Source: Methanosarcina sp. KYL-1 (GTDB lineage Archaea > Halobacteriota > Methanosarcinia > Methanosarcinales > Methanosarcinaceae). Taken from it: a stretch of 45,154 nt of DNA. The position numbers were made by a program, and so were the translations under genes. The notes beneath the pieces were generated by a model, which was given only the letters and a program-made list of their open reading frames with translations, made no database searches and was not told where the DNA came from. Location of the stretch: positions 1 to 45,154 of the forward strand of contig NZ_VOUA01000032.1 of the NCBI RefSeq assembly GCF_024372725.1. Reading direction: 5' to 3'. Position 1 is the stretch's first letter. Each line of letters begins with the position of its first letter. Shown piece after piece: positions 8,432 through 17,754 of the stretch.

Positions 8432-9451
8432 TCAGGCGTAGAACTCGTTTCTTGCTGCGACCATGGCTTTGATGTTCTCGAGCGGGGTCATGGGTGCAAT
8501 CCCACAGCCAGGTGCGAGCACATCGATGCCTTCTGCAAGGGCCTGCTTGGCTTCGGTGTTGATCTTGTCAACAGGTCCGGGCAGGAGGGTGAAGGGGCTT
8601 GAGATGTTTCCGACGAGCCTTGCCCTGGTCCCGATGACTTCCTTTGCATTCTTTACGCTGCCGATCTTTTCTTCCACGCTGAGGCCCTCAAAGCCGCAGT
8701 CTGCCATGTAGCTGAGTACGGGGTTGACGTTACCACAGATGTGGAGGATGGTCACGGAGTTCACACTGGAGGAAAACTTCTGCAGCCTTGCCTGGAGGTA
8801 CTGCTTGAAGGAGTCCGGGCTCATGAGGTCAGGGGATGCGACCGGGTCTGCAACGGAGATGACATCTGCGCCGGCTTCGACCATTGCGTTTGCGTAGATG
8901 ATTGAAGCTTCGGTTGCGAGGTCCAGGACCTGTTCGAAGAGTTCAGGTTTTTTGATGGACCATTTCATGAAGGACTTTACACTTGCAAGGTCAGAGGCGA
9001 CGGTGATCGGGCCTTCCATTCCACCGATGATGGGCACGTCGGGGCCGACCTTTTCCCTGATGATCTTAATGGCTTCAAGCACTGCAGGGATCCTGCCTCT
9101 CTGCAGCAGGTCTTCGGGGATTGCAGCGCCTTCGAGGTCCTTGGGGTAGGGGTGACCGGTGACAGAGGGCTGCCTGTTCTTTGTACCCATGTTGATTTCA
9201 CAGCCCATTGCTTCGACCAGGACGGTCAGGCAGTAGGGGACCCTGACAGCCTCAAGCCCGCTGAGCTCGTGGTTTGCGATTGCCAGCTTTGCCATAAGTT
9301 CGGCGTCGGTGTGGGACTCGGGCCATGGGGCGCCGACTTCGTCCATGAGTTCTACAATTCCGGTCTGGGTCACGGAACAAACAGGTACTTTGTCAACAGC
9401 TTCGCCTTTCAGGGCGGCTAAAAGTCTCGTTTTAAGTGTAAATTCGCTCAT
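8432..9451 (-). CDS. mtbA: MtbA-type methylcobamide:CoM methyltransferase
   Basis: A 339-residue zinc enzyme of the MtaA/MtbA (uroporphyrinogen-decarboxylase-like) family that moves the methyl group from a methylated corrinoid protein to coenzyme M. The zinc ligands His237, Cys239 (HICG) and Cys316 (APGCG) are all present, length is normal, and the active-site glycine-rich segments (GGMEGPIT, LVGNISSP) are intact. Proximity to ramA supports the methylamine-type MtbA over the methanol-type MtaA, although an MtsA-like assignment is not excluded. Start ATG at 9451; AAGGT lies about 13 nt upstream, a weak site. Confidence 0.85.
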   Translation of the reverse strand: MSEFTLKTRLLAALKGEAVDKVPVCSVTQTGIVELMDEVGAPWPESHTDAELMAKLAIANHELSGLEAVRVPYCLTVLVEAMGCEINMGTKNRQPSVTGHPYPKDLEGAAIPEDLLQRGRIPAVLEAIKIIREKVGPDVPIIGGMEGPITVASDLASVKSFMKWSIKKPELFEQVLDLATEASIIYANAMVEAGADVISVADPVASPDLMSPDSFKQYLQARLQKFSSSVNSVTILHICGNVNPVLSYMADCGFEGLSVEEKIGSVKNAKEVIGTRARLVGNISSPFTLLPGPVDKINTEAKQALAEGIDVLAPGCGIAPMTPLENIKAMVAARNEFYA

Positions 9452-9511
9452 AATCGGTCATACCTTTTTTATCATTATAGATTTATTTTTAGTAACAATT
9501 TTATTTTCTAC

Positions 9512-9531
9512 TTGACAATATTATATAGACC
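9512..9531 (-). promoter_or_regulatory. Promoter of mtbA
   Basis: Reverse-strand TCTATATAATATTGTCAAG contains a good TATA box about 65-75 bp before the start codon, implying a leader of around 40 to 50 nt. Confidence 0.6.
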
Positions 9532-9539
9532 TTTTCAAT

Positions 9540-9999
9540 CCAAAATGTTTCACACTCCAGACTAAAAGTGTCCGAAGTCCTGGAACACAGTTAAAAATTG
9601 CAGGTTTTTTCTCCCGGGGTTTTTCCGGGGATTGATGCCGGAAAGGTTTTCTGGCATTCCTTTCTTGTCCGCTTGCAAATGGGTGAGAAAATTAGCAAAA
9701 ACGCATCTCAACTCCCTCTTTGAAGCATTAGATAGAGCATACTTTCGGTAACCAAATTATAAAAGCTAATTGTCGGGAATTTTTTTTTATCCTGTTTTTG
9801 ATAAATAAGGTAAAAATTTTTGAACTAATTTTTCGTGTTTTCTTTCTTATTGCCTATGTGTGCTGTTTTTGTTTTTGGGGTTTCATGGCAGTCCCTGAAG
9901 GTCTGAGCTCTTATGCCGCTTTCTTTATTTCAAGATGCCAAGTTTCTTATCTTTATGCGGCATTGAATCATGGGGGATTCGGTGGAGGATACATCGGGT
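9540..9999. other. Gene-free spacer between mtbA and the ATPase
   Basis: A divergent, AT-rich spacer. It includes a short G/C hairpin-like stretch near 9612-9650 (CCCGGGG-TTTTT-CCGGGG). The 73-codon forward ORF at 9798 contains one hydrophobic segment but has no ribosome-binding site and I do not support it as a gene. Confidence 0.5.
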
Positions 10000-12828
10000 A
10001 TGGAGGCGGCAAATGGTGAAAACAGGTCGGAGGTTTGCAGTCCCCGGGGTGATGAACACAGGATTTCCCTTCCTGAGTTTCTGAAGAGGTTCGGAACGGA
10101 TGAAAACGGGTTGAGTGAAAGGGAAGTTATCAGGAGGCTCCGGGAGTGCGGGCCCAATATCCTGAAGGAAACCGGGAAAGAAAGCATATTAATTAAATAC
10201 TTGCGGCAGTTTCGGAACTTCTTTTCCATTCTCCTGGTCATCGGGGCTATTTTATCTTTCCTTGGCGAGTACCTTGACCCCGGCAAGGGCAACGTTTATA
10301 TAGGGGTTGCTCTCGGGGTGGTTGTGGTCCTTAACGGGACTTTCACTTTTATCCAGGAGTACCAGGCTGAAAAGACCATGGAAAGCTTCCGGGGCCTTAT
10401 CCCTCCCCATGCAAGGGTTTTCAGGGACGGCAAAGTCCGGGACGTCCTGGCTTCGGAACTGGTTGTCGGAGACTTGATCCTGCTTGAAGAAGGAGACAAG
10501 GTCCCTGCAGATGGCCGGCTGATCGAGGTAAATTCCCTGAAGGTGGACAATTCAGCCCTTACCGGGGAAGCCGAGCCGCAGCTGCGTTCCCTCCAGTGCA
10601 CTCACCCGGAAATACTGGAATGCCGGAACATGGTCTTTTCCGGGACGCTCGTGCAGAGCGGAAACGGAAAGGCAGTCGTGTTCGGGACCGGGCAGCATAC
10701 CCAGATCGGGAACCTGGCCACACTGACAGAAAAGACGTCAGCCGTGGAAACCCCTATCAGAAAAGAACTCAACCATTTCATAAAAGTCATCTCCGCAATT
10801 GCTATTTTCCTGGGAATAACCTTTTTCTTGCTGGCATTTTTTCTTCAGGACATCTTTCTTGCAAGCCTGATTTTTGCCATCGGTATCATTGTCGCCAATG
10901 TGCCTGAAGGGCTTTTGCCCACGGTGACCCTAGCCCTGAGCCTTGCGTCCCGGAGGATGGCCGGGAGAAACGCCCTTATCAAACAGCTCGAATCCGTGGA
11001 AACCCTGGGCTCGACCACCGTTATCTGCACGGACAAGACCGGCACCCTGACCCAGAACAGGATGGCTGTAAACTCTCTAATCCTGGGGTTTGAACGGCTG
11101 GAGCCGGGAAATCCCGAAGGGGAGGGAGAGGCTTCGGGAGAGGTTACGGCAGCTTCAGGAGATATTACGGCATCCGGGGCAGAAAGAATTCCTGCTGCGG
11201 CAATCTCAGGCTGGAACCCGCGTAAAGTGCCTCCGGTTTTCATAAGGGTTGCCGGGCTCTGCAATAACGCAAGGCTTTCGGAAATTGCTCCGGGTTATAC
11301 CGGAGACCCCACTGAAGGTGCCCTCCTGGTTTTTGCGGCCGGCCTTACGGACTTAAAGGAACTCGGCAGAAGCTACCCCCGGGTGGAGGAATTTCCTTTC
11401 GACTCCATTACCAAGCGGATGGAGGTTATCTGCAGGACTCCGGAAGGCGGGCTTGAATCGTACCTCAAGGGTGCCCCGGAAGTGGTGGTGGATATGTGCG
11501 GTTCCGTGCTGGAGCCCGGAGGGGTCCGGGGCCTGGGCAAAACCGAAAAGGAGGACCTTCTGGACCACCATATCCGGCTGGCTGAGAGGGGGGAGAGAGT
11601 GATTGCTCTTGCATACCGGGAAATCGAACGGCAGGAAGAGTACACGGGAGACTTTGTTTTTCTCGGCTTTATAGGGATTGTGGACCCTCCGCGCCCGGAG
11701 GCCAGGGGGGCAATTGCAAAATGCCATGCCGCCGGGATCAAGGTTGTAATGATTACCGGAGACCACCCGGTCACGGCCGAGTCCATAGCAAAGAGTGTGG
11801 GACTTGCGGATTCGGAGGCAATTGAAATTATCACAGGGGACGAATTGAAAGCTCTCTCCCGTGAGGAGCTTTCATCCCGGCTGAAAAAGCGGAGCATTGT
11901 CTTTGCCCGCACTTCCCCGGTGCAGAAACTGAAAATCGTGCAGCTCTTCCAGGCGGAAGGGGAGATCGTGACCATGACCGGGGATGGGGTCAATGATGCC
12001 CCCGCGATCAAGAACGCGGATATGGGGGTTGCCATGGGCAGCGGCACCGACGTGGCCAGGGAGGCTGCGGACATGGTGCTCCTGGACGACAACTTTGCCA
12101 CGATCGTAAACGCTGTGGAAGAAGGAAGGACTGTCTTTGACAATATAAAAAAGTTCATTGCCTACATCCTGGCCAGCAACATCCCGGAAATCCTCCCCTT
12201 TATAGCCTTCGTACTCTTCTCCATTCCTCTCCCCATGCCGGTGCAGCTCATCCTGGCAATCGACCTGGGGACCGACCTCCTGCCTGCCCTTGCCCTTGGA
12301 ATGGAAAAGGGGGAAGGGGATATTATGAAGCGTCCCCCGCGGCCCAGAGAAGAGAAATTGCTTACTTCCCAGGTGCTTTTTACCTCCTACGGGGTAAAAG
12401 GGCCTATAGAAGCTGCAGCAGGCTTTTTCTGCTATTTTGCCGTGCTTTTTGAAGGAGGATGGGCCTTCGGAGAACAGTTGCCTAACAGCGACCCCCTTTA
12501 TATGCAGTCCATAACTGCCTTTTTTTCCGCGGTGATCATCTGTCAGGTCGCAAATGTATTTACTTCGAGGACCCGTTTCCAGTCGGTCTTCACAAAGGGT
12601 TTTTTCAGCAACAAGCTTGTCCTGGTAGGCATTGCAAGCGAACTCCTTATCCTCTCTTTCATTATCTGGAACCCCCTGGCTAACCTTATCTTCTATACTT
12701 CTCCCATTGAGCTCAGATACATGCTGCTTGCTCTCCCCTTTGCGGTTTTTCTTCTGGCAGTCGACGAGCTCAGGAAATATCTCCTCAGAAAAAATGTTAA
12801 GTGGGTTTCCGGGTTGTTTAAATGGTGA
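10000..12828 (+). CDS. P-type cation ATPase, type IIC (Na,K-ATPase alpha-like)
   Basis: About 942 residues with the full P2 ATPase plan: N-terminal cation-ATPase domain, actuator loop with TGE (LTGEAEPQ), phosphorylation motif DKTGTLT with Asp345, KGAPE nucleotide-binding motif, TGDGVNDAPAI hinge and ten expected membrane helices. The M4 motif NVPEGLLPTVTLALSL, M5 SNIPEILPF and M6 IDLGTD followed by DIMKRPPR match the Na,K/H,K-ATPase group rather than Ca pumps (which have IPEGLP). IIC-like pumps are known in methanogens; ion specificity is untested. No beta or gamma subunit gene is adjacent. The ATG at 10000 is preferred because GGTGGAGG lies about 11 nt upstream; an in-frame ATG at 9970 has no such site. 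The stop codon lies inside a tandem repeat. Confidence 0.9.
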   Translation: MEAANGENRSEVCSPRGDEHRISLPEFLKRFGTDENGLSEREVIRRLRECGPNILKETGKESILIKYLRQFRNFFSILLVIGAILSFLGEYLDPGKGNVYIGVALGVVVVLNGTFTFIQEYQAEKTMESFRGLIPPHARVFRDGKVRDVLASELVVGDLILLEEGDKVPADGRLIEVNSLKVDNSALTGEAEPQLRSLQCTHPEILECRNMVFSGTLVQSGNGKAVVFGTGQHTQIGNLATLTEKTSAVETPIRKELNHFIKVISAIAIFLGITFFLLAFFLQDIFLASLIFAIGIIVANVPEGLLPTVTLALSLASRRMAGRNALIKQLESVETLGSTTVICTDKTGTLTQNRMAVNSLILGFERLEPGNPEGEGEASGEVTAASGDITASGAERIPAAAISGWNPRKVPPVFIRVAGLCNNARLSEIAPGYTGDPTEGALLVFAAGLTDLKELGRSYPRVEEFPFDSITKRMEVICRTPEGGLESYLKGAPEVVVDMCGSVLEPGGVRGLGKTEKEDLLDHHIRLAERGERVIALAYREIERQEEYTGDFVFLGFIGIVDPPRPEARGAIAKCHAAGIKVVMITGDHPVTAESIAKSVGLADSEAIEIITGDELKALSREELSSRLKKRSIVFARTSPVQKLKIVQLFQAEGEIVTMTGDGVNDAPAIKNADMGVAMGSGTDVAREAADMVLLDDNFATIVNAVEEGRTVFDNIKKFIAYILASNIPEILPFIAFVLFSIPLPMPVQLILAIDLGTDLLPALALGMEKGEGDIMKRPPRPREEKLLTSQVLFTSYGVKGPIEAAAGFFCYFAVLFEGGWAFGEQLPNSDPLYMQSITAFFSAVIICQVANVFTSRTRFQSVFTKGFFSNKLVLVGIASELLILSFIIWNPLANLIFYTSPIELRYMLLALPFAVFLLAVDELRKYLLRKNVKWVSGLFKW

Positions 12829-12875
12829 TTCAATGGTGATTCAATGGTGATTCAATGGTGATTCAATGGTGATTC
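12821..12875. repeat. 11-bp tandem repeat containing the ATPase stop codon
   Basis: AATGGTGATTC is repeated five times. The first unit supplies the last codon (TGG) and the TGA stop of the ATPase. Because 11 is not a multiple of three, the repeated TGA falls in all three frames. Confidence 0.95.
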
Positions 12876-12949
12876 CGGCAAATTCTTCTTAAATTCCCTA
12901 TTTTCGTCTTATGGAATATTTTTCTATTATTTTCTTTTCCATTGATAAT

Positions 12950-12967
12950 CTTTATATATATATTTAG
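12950..12967 (+). promoter_or_regulatory. Promoter of the histidine kinase gene
   Basis: CTTTATATATATATTTAG is a strong TATA element 65 to 80 bp before the kinase ATG. Confidence 0.6.
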
Positions 12968-13031
12968 TTGATTTTTATCTGTCTCTATTATATTATAAAC
13001 TCAACCCCCATCCATCCCCCGAGTTCAAAGT

Positions 13032-16000
13032 ATGAATGTTAGTAAAAAGGTTCTTGTTATCATATACCTGATTTTTGCCCTCCTTACTTCAGTTGTTATT
13101 TTTGCATCACAGAATATTCTGGATTCGAGTTTTTCCGAAATGGAGCAAAAAGAAGTGGTCGGAAATGTGGCAAAGGTAAAAAACGTTCTTGAATTTCAGG
13201 TCCGGGAACTTGATGAAATCAATTACATTCTCTCTTCCCGGGACGATATTAGGGCTTTTATGCTGATGAGTCCGGACCCGGAACATATTGATGGAATGGA
13301 ACATATTGATGGAATTATACTGAACGAGATCTTTTCCTTAACCGGGTACGATACAGTCTTTTTAGTCAATAGCTCGGGGAGTGTGATATATTCCCAAACA
13401 CCAGATTCCGAACACCCGGGTGTCCCCGTGCCTTTTGAAATCCTCCGGAGCATAAATGATAACAATCTCCTGTGTACGGCTGCAGGAGATAATGTAAAGG
13501 GCTTGCTTTTGCTGGAAGGCGGCCCCATGATCATTTCCAGCCGCCCTGTCCTATCAGGGCCGGAGAGTGAGGAAGTGCTCGGGACGCTCATTCTGGGGGA
13601 GGGCCTTGATGAGGAATATGTAGAATCCCTCCGGGTTCTTACCGGAAACCCTCTGATGCTTTACAGGCTTGACAGCATACCCTCCGATTTCCAGCAGGCT
13701 TTTTTTGAAAGTAAGACCGGGACTTTCGTGCATCCCGTAGAAGGAGGCCGGATGGCAGGTTATTTTGTCCTGGACGATATCAAGGGAAATCCTGCTGTCA
13801 TGGTCCGGACGGATATGGACCGGAATATCTATGCAGAAGGACAGGAATCCCTGCGCTACATTGTCCTTTTCCTCCTGTTTGCAGGTCTGATGGTGGGGGC
13901 AGGCTGCAAGCTCCTTCTGGACAGGGAGGTAGTATCCCGGATTGTTGCAATTGACAGCTTTGTGGAAAAGGTTGGAAAAAAAGATGATTCTTCCGATAGG
14001 CTTTTTGTGGAAGGGGACGATGAGCTTTCCAGGCTGGCAGAGAGAATAAATGGCATGCTTGGCCGTTTAAATATAGCCTCTGAAGAGCTAAAGGCAAAAG
14101 AGCATGAGAAAAAGGTTATTCTCAATTCTCTCAGTGAACTGCTTGTTTTTCTTGACCCGGAGTTGCGCATAATCTGGGCAAATAAGGCGTTTCTGGACTT
14201 TGTGGGCCTGAAACTTGAATATATAATCGGTCGGAGCCACGATGATGTCTGTGTGCTATATGAAATGGACCCTGAGAAATCTCCGGTGCGAAGGGTGCTT
14301 AAATCCGGGAATGAAGAAGTTGAGGAGCTCCTTGCTCCCGACGGAAAGGTCTGGATGGTCCGGGCAGGCCCGATAAAGGATGAGGAAGGCAGAGTAACAG
14401 GGGTCCTGCAGGCAGGGCTTGACATCACTGCCCATAAGCACTCGGAAGAGCGGTTGCTTCAGGCAAAGCTGGAAGCAGAGGGGGCCAGCCGGACCAAGAG
14501 TGAATTCCTGGCCAATATGAGCCACGAACTGCGGACACCCCTTAATTCCATTATAGGCTTTTCGGACATCCTGCTTGAAAAGGTCTTTGGGGAACTCAAC
14601 GGAAGGCAGTTAAAGTACATAAATAACATCTCTAACAGTGGGAAGCATCTCCTGAAACTTATAAATGACATACTTGACCTCTCAAAAGTCGAGGCCGGAA
14701 AAATGGAGCTCTATTACAGTGAGTTCTCTCCTGCCTCCCTGTTTGAGGAAGTCTGGGCCGTTTTTTCTCCTCTTGCCCGTGCAAGGTCTCTTGAGGTGGT
14801 CTTTAACATGGAGCCGGGTTTTACGAGCCTTGAAGCCGACAGGAGCCGCCTCTTCCAGATCCTTTCCAATCTCATAAGCAATGCAATCAAATTTACTCCC
14901 GAAGGGGGAAAAGTCTTTGTCTCCTGCAAAAAAGAAGGAGGAATGGCCTTTATTACTGTTGCAGATACCGGGATAGGCATTTCCGGTGAAGACCAGAAAA
15001 AGCTGTTCCAGCCTTTTACCCAGATTGATGCCTCAGCAGCCCGGCAGTACTGCGGGACCGGGCTTGGGCTTGCCCTCGTAAAGAAGCTCGTAAACCTTCA
15101 CAGAGGAGAAATCCGGGTTGAAAGCGACCTCATGAAGGGCAGCAGCTTTACGTTCTCACTCCCGCTTAGAAATCCTCAGGCCATAAGGAAGACCGGGGAA
15201 GCAGAGCTTGAAGGGGTTCTCCTCGAATTCGAAATGAACAAGAAAGCAGCCCTCTCGGTGAAAGAAGTTGTTGAAGAATTTAAGGGGGATGTAGAACTCC
15301 CTGTAATTCTCTCTCCAGAAAACGGCGGTAAAGGAAAACCGCTCATTCTGGTTGTTGACGATGATAAAAATTCCAACGAACTTCTTAGAATAGTACTGGT
15401 GGAAGCAGGGTACAGGGTAGCATCAATTTATAATGGAAGGACTGTCCTTGCTGTTGCAAAGGAACTTAAACCCGATGTTATTACCCTTGACGTGTTCATG
15501 CCCGATGCCAACGGCTGGCTTGTCCTGAGGCAGTTGAAGAATGACCCTGAGGCCGCTTCCATTCCCGTGCTCATCATTTCCATGACTGATAAAAACGAAC
15601 TGGGAATTGCCCTTGGGGCGACATATTCTTTTACAAAACCAGTCAAAAAGCCTGAACTGATGGGCTCCCTGGGCGAAATCACGCAGAAGTTCAGGTTTGA
15701 GAGCCCGAAGGTTCTTATCGTGGATGACGACGAAAATGCCGTGGAACTGCTTAATTCGATGATCGAGCCCGAGGGCTTTGAGGTTGTCAAGGCTTACGGC
15801 GGGCAAGACGGCATGGAAAAGCTCTTCTCCGTACACCCCGACATCCTCATACTTGACCTTATGATGCCGGAAGTGAGTGGTTTTGATGTAATTTCCAGCA
15901 TGAGGGAAGACCTCAGTACAAAAGACCTCCCCCTTATTGTCTGTACGGCGGGCGAGTTTACCGAAAAGAATATTGAAGAACTTAATGAAGAACTTAAGGG

Positions 16001-16115
16001 GCATTTGCTTTCAATTATGAAAAAAGGCACTTTCGGAAGAAAAGAGTTAATTAACAGAATAAATCAATTAACTATGCTGAAGAGGCATGACGATGAAAGA
16101 GATTCTGATTGTTGA
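13032..16115 (+). CDS. Membrane hybrid sensor histidine kinase with two receiver domains
   Basis: 1027 residues. Order: TM1 (~7-27), an extracytoplasmic sensor resembling CHASE4 (~30-270), TM2 (~275-297), HAMP-like linker (~300-350), PAS (~360-480), HisKA with phospho-acceptor His498 (MSHELRTP), HATPase with N box (NLISNAIKFTPEGG) and G boxes (ADTGIGI, GTGLGLAL), receiver 1 (~770-885, VVDDDKN, phospho-Asp820) and receiver 2 (~892-1015, IVDDDEN, phospho-Asp942). Both receivers keep their acidic pocket. The signal sensed is not identifiable. It overlaps the following receiver gene by 23 bp, so the two are co-transcribed. No DNA-binding domain is present, so output must pass through another protein, perhaps the Msr-like regulator convergent to it. 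Confidence 0.9.
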   Translation: MNVSKKVLVIIYLIFALLTSVVIFASQNILDSSFSEMEQKEVVGNVAKVKNVLEFQVRELDEINYILSSRDDIRAFMLMSPDPEHIDGMEHIDGIILNEIFSLTGYDTVFLVNSSGSVIYSQTPDSEHPGVPVPFEILRSINDNNLLCTAAGDNVKGLLLLEGGPMIISSRPVLSGPESEEVLGTLILGEGLDEEYVESLRVLTGNPLMLYRLDSIPSDFQQAFFESKTGTFVHPVEGGRMAGYFVLDDIKGNPAVMVRTDMDRNIYAEGQESLRYIVLFLLFAGLMVGAGCKLLLDREVVSRIVAIDSFVEKVGKKDDSSDRLFVEGDDELSRLAERINGMLGRLNIASEELKAKEHEKKVILNSLSELLVFLDPELRIIWANKAFLDFVGLKLEYIIGRSHDDVCVLYEMDPEKSPVRRVLKSGNEEVEELLAPDGKVWMVRAGPIKDEEGRVTGVLQAGLDITAHKHSEERLLQAKLEAEGASRTKSEFLANMSHELRTPLNSIIGFSDILLEKVFGELNGRQLKYINNISNSGKHLLKLINDILDLSKVEAGKMELYYSEFSPASLFEEVWAVFSPLARARSLEVVFNMEPGFTSLEADRSRLFQILSNLISNAIKFTPEGGKVFVSCKKEGGMAFITVADTGIGISGEDQKKLFQPFTQIDASAARQYCGTGLGLALVKKLVNLHRGEIRVESDLMKGSSFTFSLPLRNPQAIRKTGEAELEGVLLEFEMNKKAALSVKEVVEEFKGDVELPVILSPENGGKGKPLILVVDDDKNSNELLRIVLVEAGYRVASIYNGRTVLAVAKELKPDVITLDVFMPDANGWLVLRQLKNDPEAASIPVLIISMTDKNELGIALGATYSFTKPVKKPELMGSLGEITQKFRFESPKVLIVDDDENAVELLNSMIEPEGFEVVKAYGGQDGMEKLFSVHPDILILDLMMPEVSGFDVISSMREDLSTKDLPLIVCTAGEFTEKNIEELNEELKGHLLSIMKKGTFGRKELINRINQLTMLKRHDDERDSDC

Positions 16116-16458
16116 AGACAACCCCATGAACATGGAACTGATCCTCGATTTGCTGGAGTTCTACGGGCACAGCGTAACCGGGGCAGAGGATGGGATAAAG
16201 GCCCTTGAACGCCTTTCTGAGAAAAAATTCGATATCATCCTCCTGGACATGCAGCTTCCGAAAATGGACGGGCTCGAACTGCTCGCACGGATTAAGAAGA
16301 ACCCCTCAACTGCCGATATCCCGGTGATTGCGGTTACAGCCCATGCCATGAAAGGCAGTGAGGAACATTTCATAGAAATGGGCTGCGTGGATTATATTTC
16401 AAAACCCATTGACATCCATAAGTTCCGCGCCCTGATTGACAAATATCTAGGGGAATAA
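16093..16458 (+). CDS. Single-domain response regulator (CheY-like)
   Basis: 121 residues made only of a receiver domain: acidic pair in IVEDNPMN, phospho-acceptor Asp52 (LLDMQLPKMDG), Thr in AVTAHAM and Lys in YISKPID. The ATG at 16093 is preferred over 16087 because GAGG then sits 7 nt upstream. It probably receives phosphate from the overlapping hybrid kinase and acts by protein contact, since it has no output domain. Confidence 0.88.
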   Translation: MKEILIVEDNPMNMELILDLLEFYGHSVTGAEDGIKALERLSEKKFDIILLDMQLPKMDGLELLARIKKNPSTADIPVIAVTAHAMKGSEEHFIEMGCVDYISKPIDIHKFRALIDKYLGE

Positions 16459-16616
16459 ATCTGAGATTTTCTGGAGGATAAGAAGCCGGAAATGGCTAAA
16501 AGACCCTGAAAACCCTAAAAAAGAGTTTTTTTGTTTACAAATATTTTTGGCACACTTTCAGTTTTTTATTGGCTGCAGGGCAATAAGGAATTGCAGAGCA
16601 ATAAAAGGCAGTCCGA

Positions 16617-17402
16617 TCAGAGATTTTCCAGGGGAATAGACATGTTCTTATAATACATGAAAAGCTCTTCGCACCATTTCAGTGCGCTCTCATCAAAGCT
16701 TATCAGGCGCTGGTGGTCGAATTTTCCCTTCCTGTCAAAGAGCAGTACAGAGCAGAAACGGTCGGTTACTACGTTTTTCAGGGTTATGTTTTTGTCGCAG
16801 ATGTATATTTTCGTGTTTTTCGATTCAAGCAGGAACCTGAGGTCTTCATTATAGTCTTTTTTCATCCTCTCAAAAACAGGCTCGGTCAGGATGAGAAACA
16901 TCTCAGCTTCTTTTTTTACAAGTTCGGAATAAAGGTCAAGGTAGAGAGGGTGGAAAAATGAGAAAAATGTCATTACGCGCCGGGATTCCAGAAGATTCTT
17001 CTTAAAGTCTTCCGGCACCTCAAAGAGCCGGTTCAGGTCCGGTTCCAGCAGGAAATAGTTCCCCAGTTCATCGATCCTGTTCAGGAGGTGTTCGGGAATC
17101 CCGCTGAAGTCGTGGTTTATCCAGTAATCATAGTTTTCTTCAAAGACCCTCACGGTGTTTAAGAGAGGTCCCATCTTTTCGACTACAATTTCCCCCATTT
17201 CGGAAAGCCTGTACTTGCTGTCCTCTCCCTGCAGGATCAGGTTTCCTTCCTTTAATTTCTTGATCTGGGGCATAATGGAAGTCGAGCTAACGTTAAGAGC
17301 CGTTTTGATTTCGTCCCCCGTTTTGGGCCCTTCTTCCAGCAGGAGCAATACATTTGTTCTTTTTTCAGAAAGAAACGCCAAATCGATAAGTGATATCTTC
17401 AT
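16617..17402 (-). CDS. Msr/FilR1-type winged-helix transcriptional regulator (second paralogue)
   Basis: 261 residues with the same plan as the regulator at 4226: winged helix (LSEKRTNVLLLLEEGPKTGDEI, then IMPQIKKLKEGNLIL) and FilR1/DUF1724-like sensor domain (FFSFFHPLYLDLY, LTEPVFERMKKDY, FDHQRLISFDESALKW). No methyltransferase gene is adjacent; it is convergent to the histidine kinase/receiver pair. In M. acetivorans some Msr regulators are neighbours of sensor kinases (MsmS, RdmS), so a functional link is possible. Target genes are unknown. Confidence 0.82.
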   Translation of the reverse strand: MKISLIDLAFLSEKRTNVLLLLEEGPKTGDEIKTALNVSSTSIMPQIKKLKEGNLILQGEDSKYRLSEMGEIVVEKMGPLLNTVRVFEENYDYWINHDFSGIPEHLLNRIDELGNYFLLEPDLNRLFEVPEDFKKNLLESRRVMTFFSFFHPLYLDLYSELVKKEAEMFLILTEPVFERMKKDYNEDLRFLLESKNTKIYICDKNITLKNVVTDRFCSVLLFDRKGKFDHQRLISFDESALKWCEELFMYYKNMSIPLENL

Positions 17403-17525
17403 TTATGTCCTCTCCCCGGAAGCTTCTAAAATATGCCGGAGATAATTCTCCTTCTCATTCTTTTTAGAAAGCATCCAGTCTCAGCAAAAGTTCCGGCCTC
17501 CTCTCCAGAGAAACCTTAAAGGAAC

Positions 17526-17537
17526 TTTATATGAAAC
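17526..17537 (-). promoter_or_regulatory. Probable promoter of the second Msr-like gene
   Basis: Reverse-strand TTTCATATAAAG is a TATA-like element about 125 bp before the start codon, giving a leader near 100 nt. The rest of the 17403-17725 spacer is T-rich on the forward strand and shows no gene. Confidence 0.4.
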
Positions 17538-17681
17538 TATTGCTTTACTTTCCCTTTGATTCTTTATATCTTTTTCCAAAAAAGTTTTATTTTCTTACAG
17601 TTTTGAAGCGCGGCTTGTTCTCTTTTTCATTTTTTCGGTTTTTTTCTCCATGCGGATGTACGGGCTTTTCTCTTTATCAAC

Positions 17682-17754
17682 CTTCACTTTTCTTTCCTGC
17701 AGCCATTACATCTCTTTTTTCTTTTTTAATCTTCACTTTTCTTTCCTGTAGCCA
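17682..17754. repeat. Duplicated 24-bp end of the methyltransferase gene
   Basis: The 24 bases at 17731-17754, which encode the last residues up to near the stop, recur at 17682-17705 with one mismatch, 49 bp further downstream of the gene. Confidence 0.85.

Noticed and set aside
8189-8472. 70- and 79-codon ORFs between ramA and mtbA
   Set aside because: They overlap a promoter and a terminator-like hairpin and show no coding features.
11373-12158. 261-codon reverse ORF inside the ATPase
   Set aside because: Shadow of the ATPase coding frame; Ser-rich, no ribosome-binding site.
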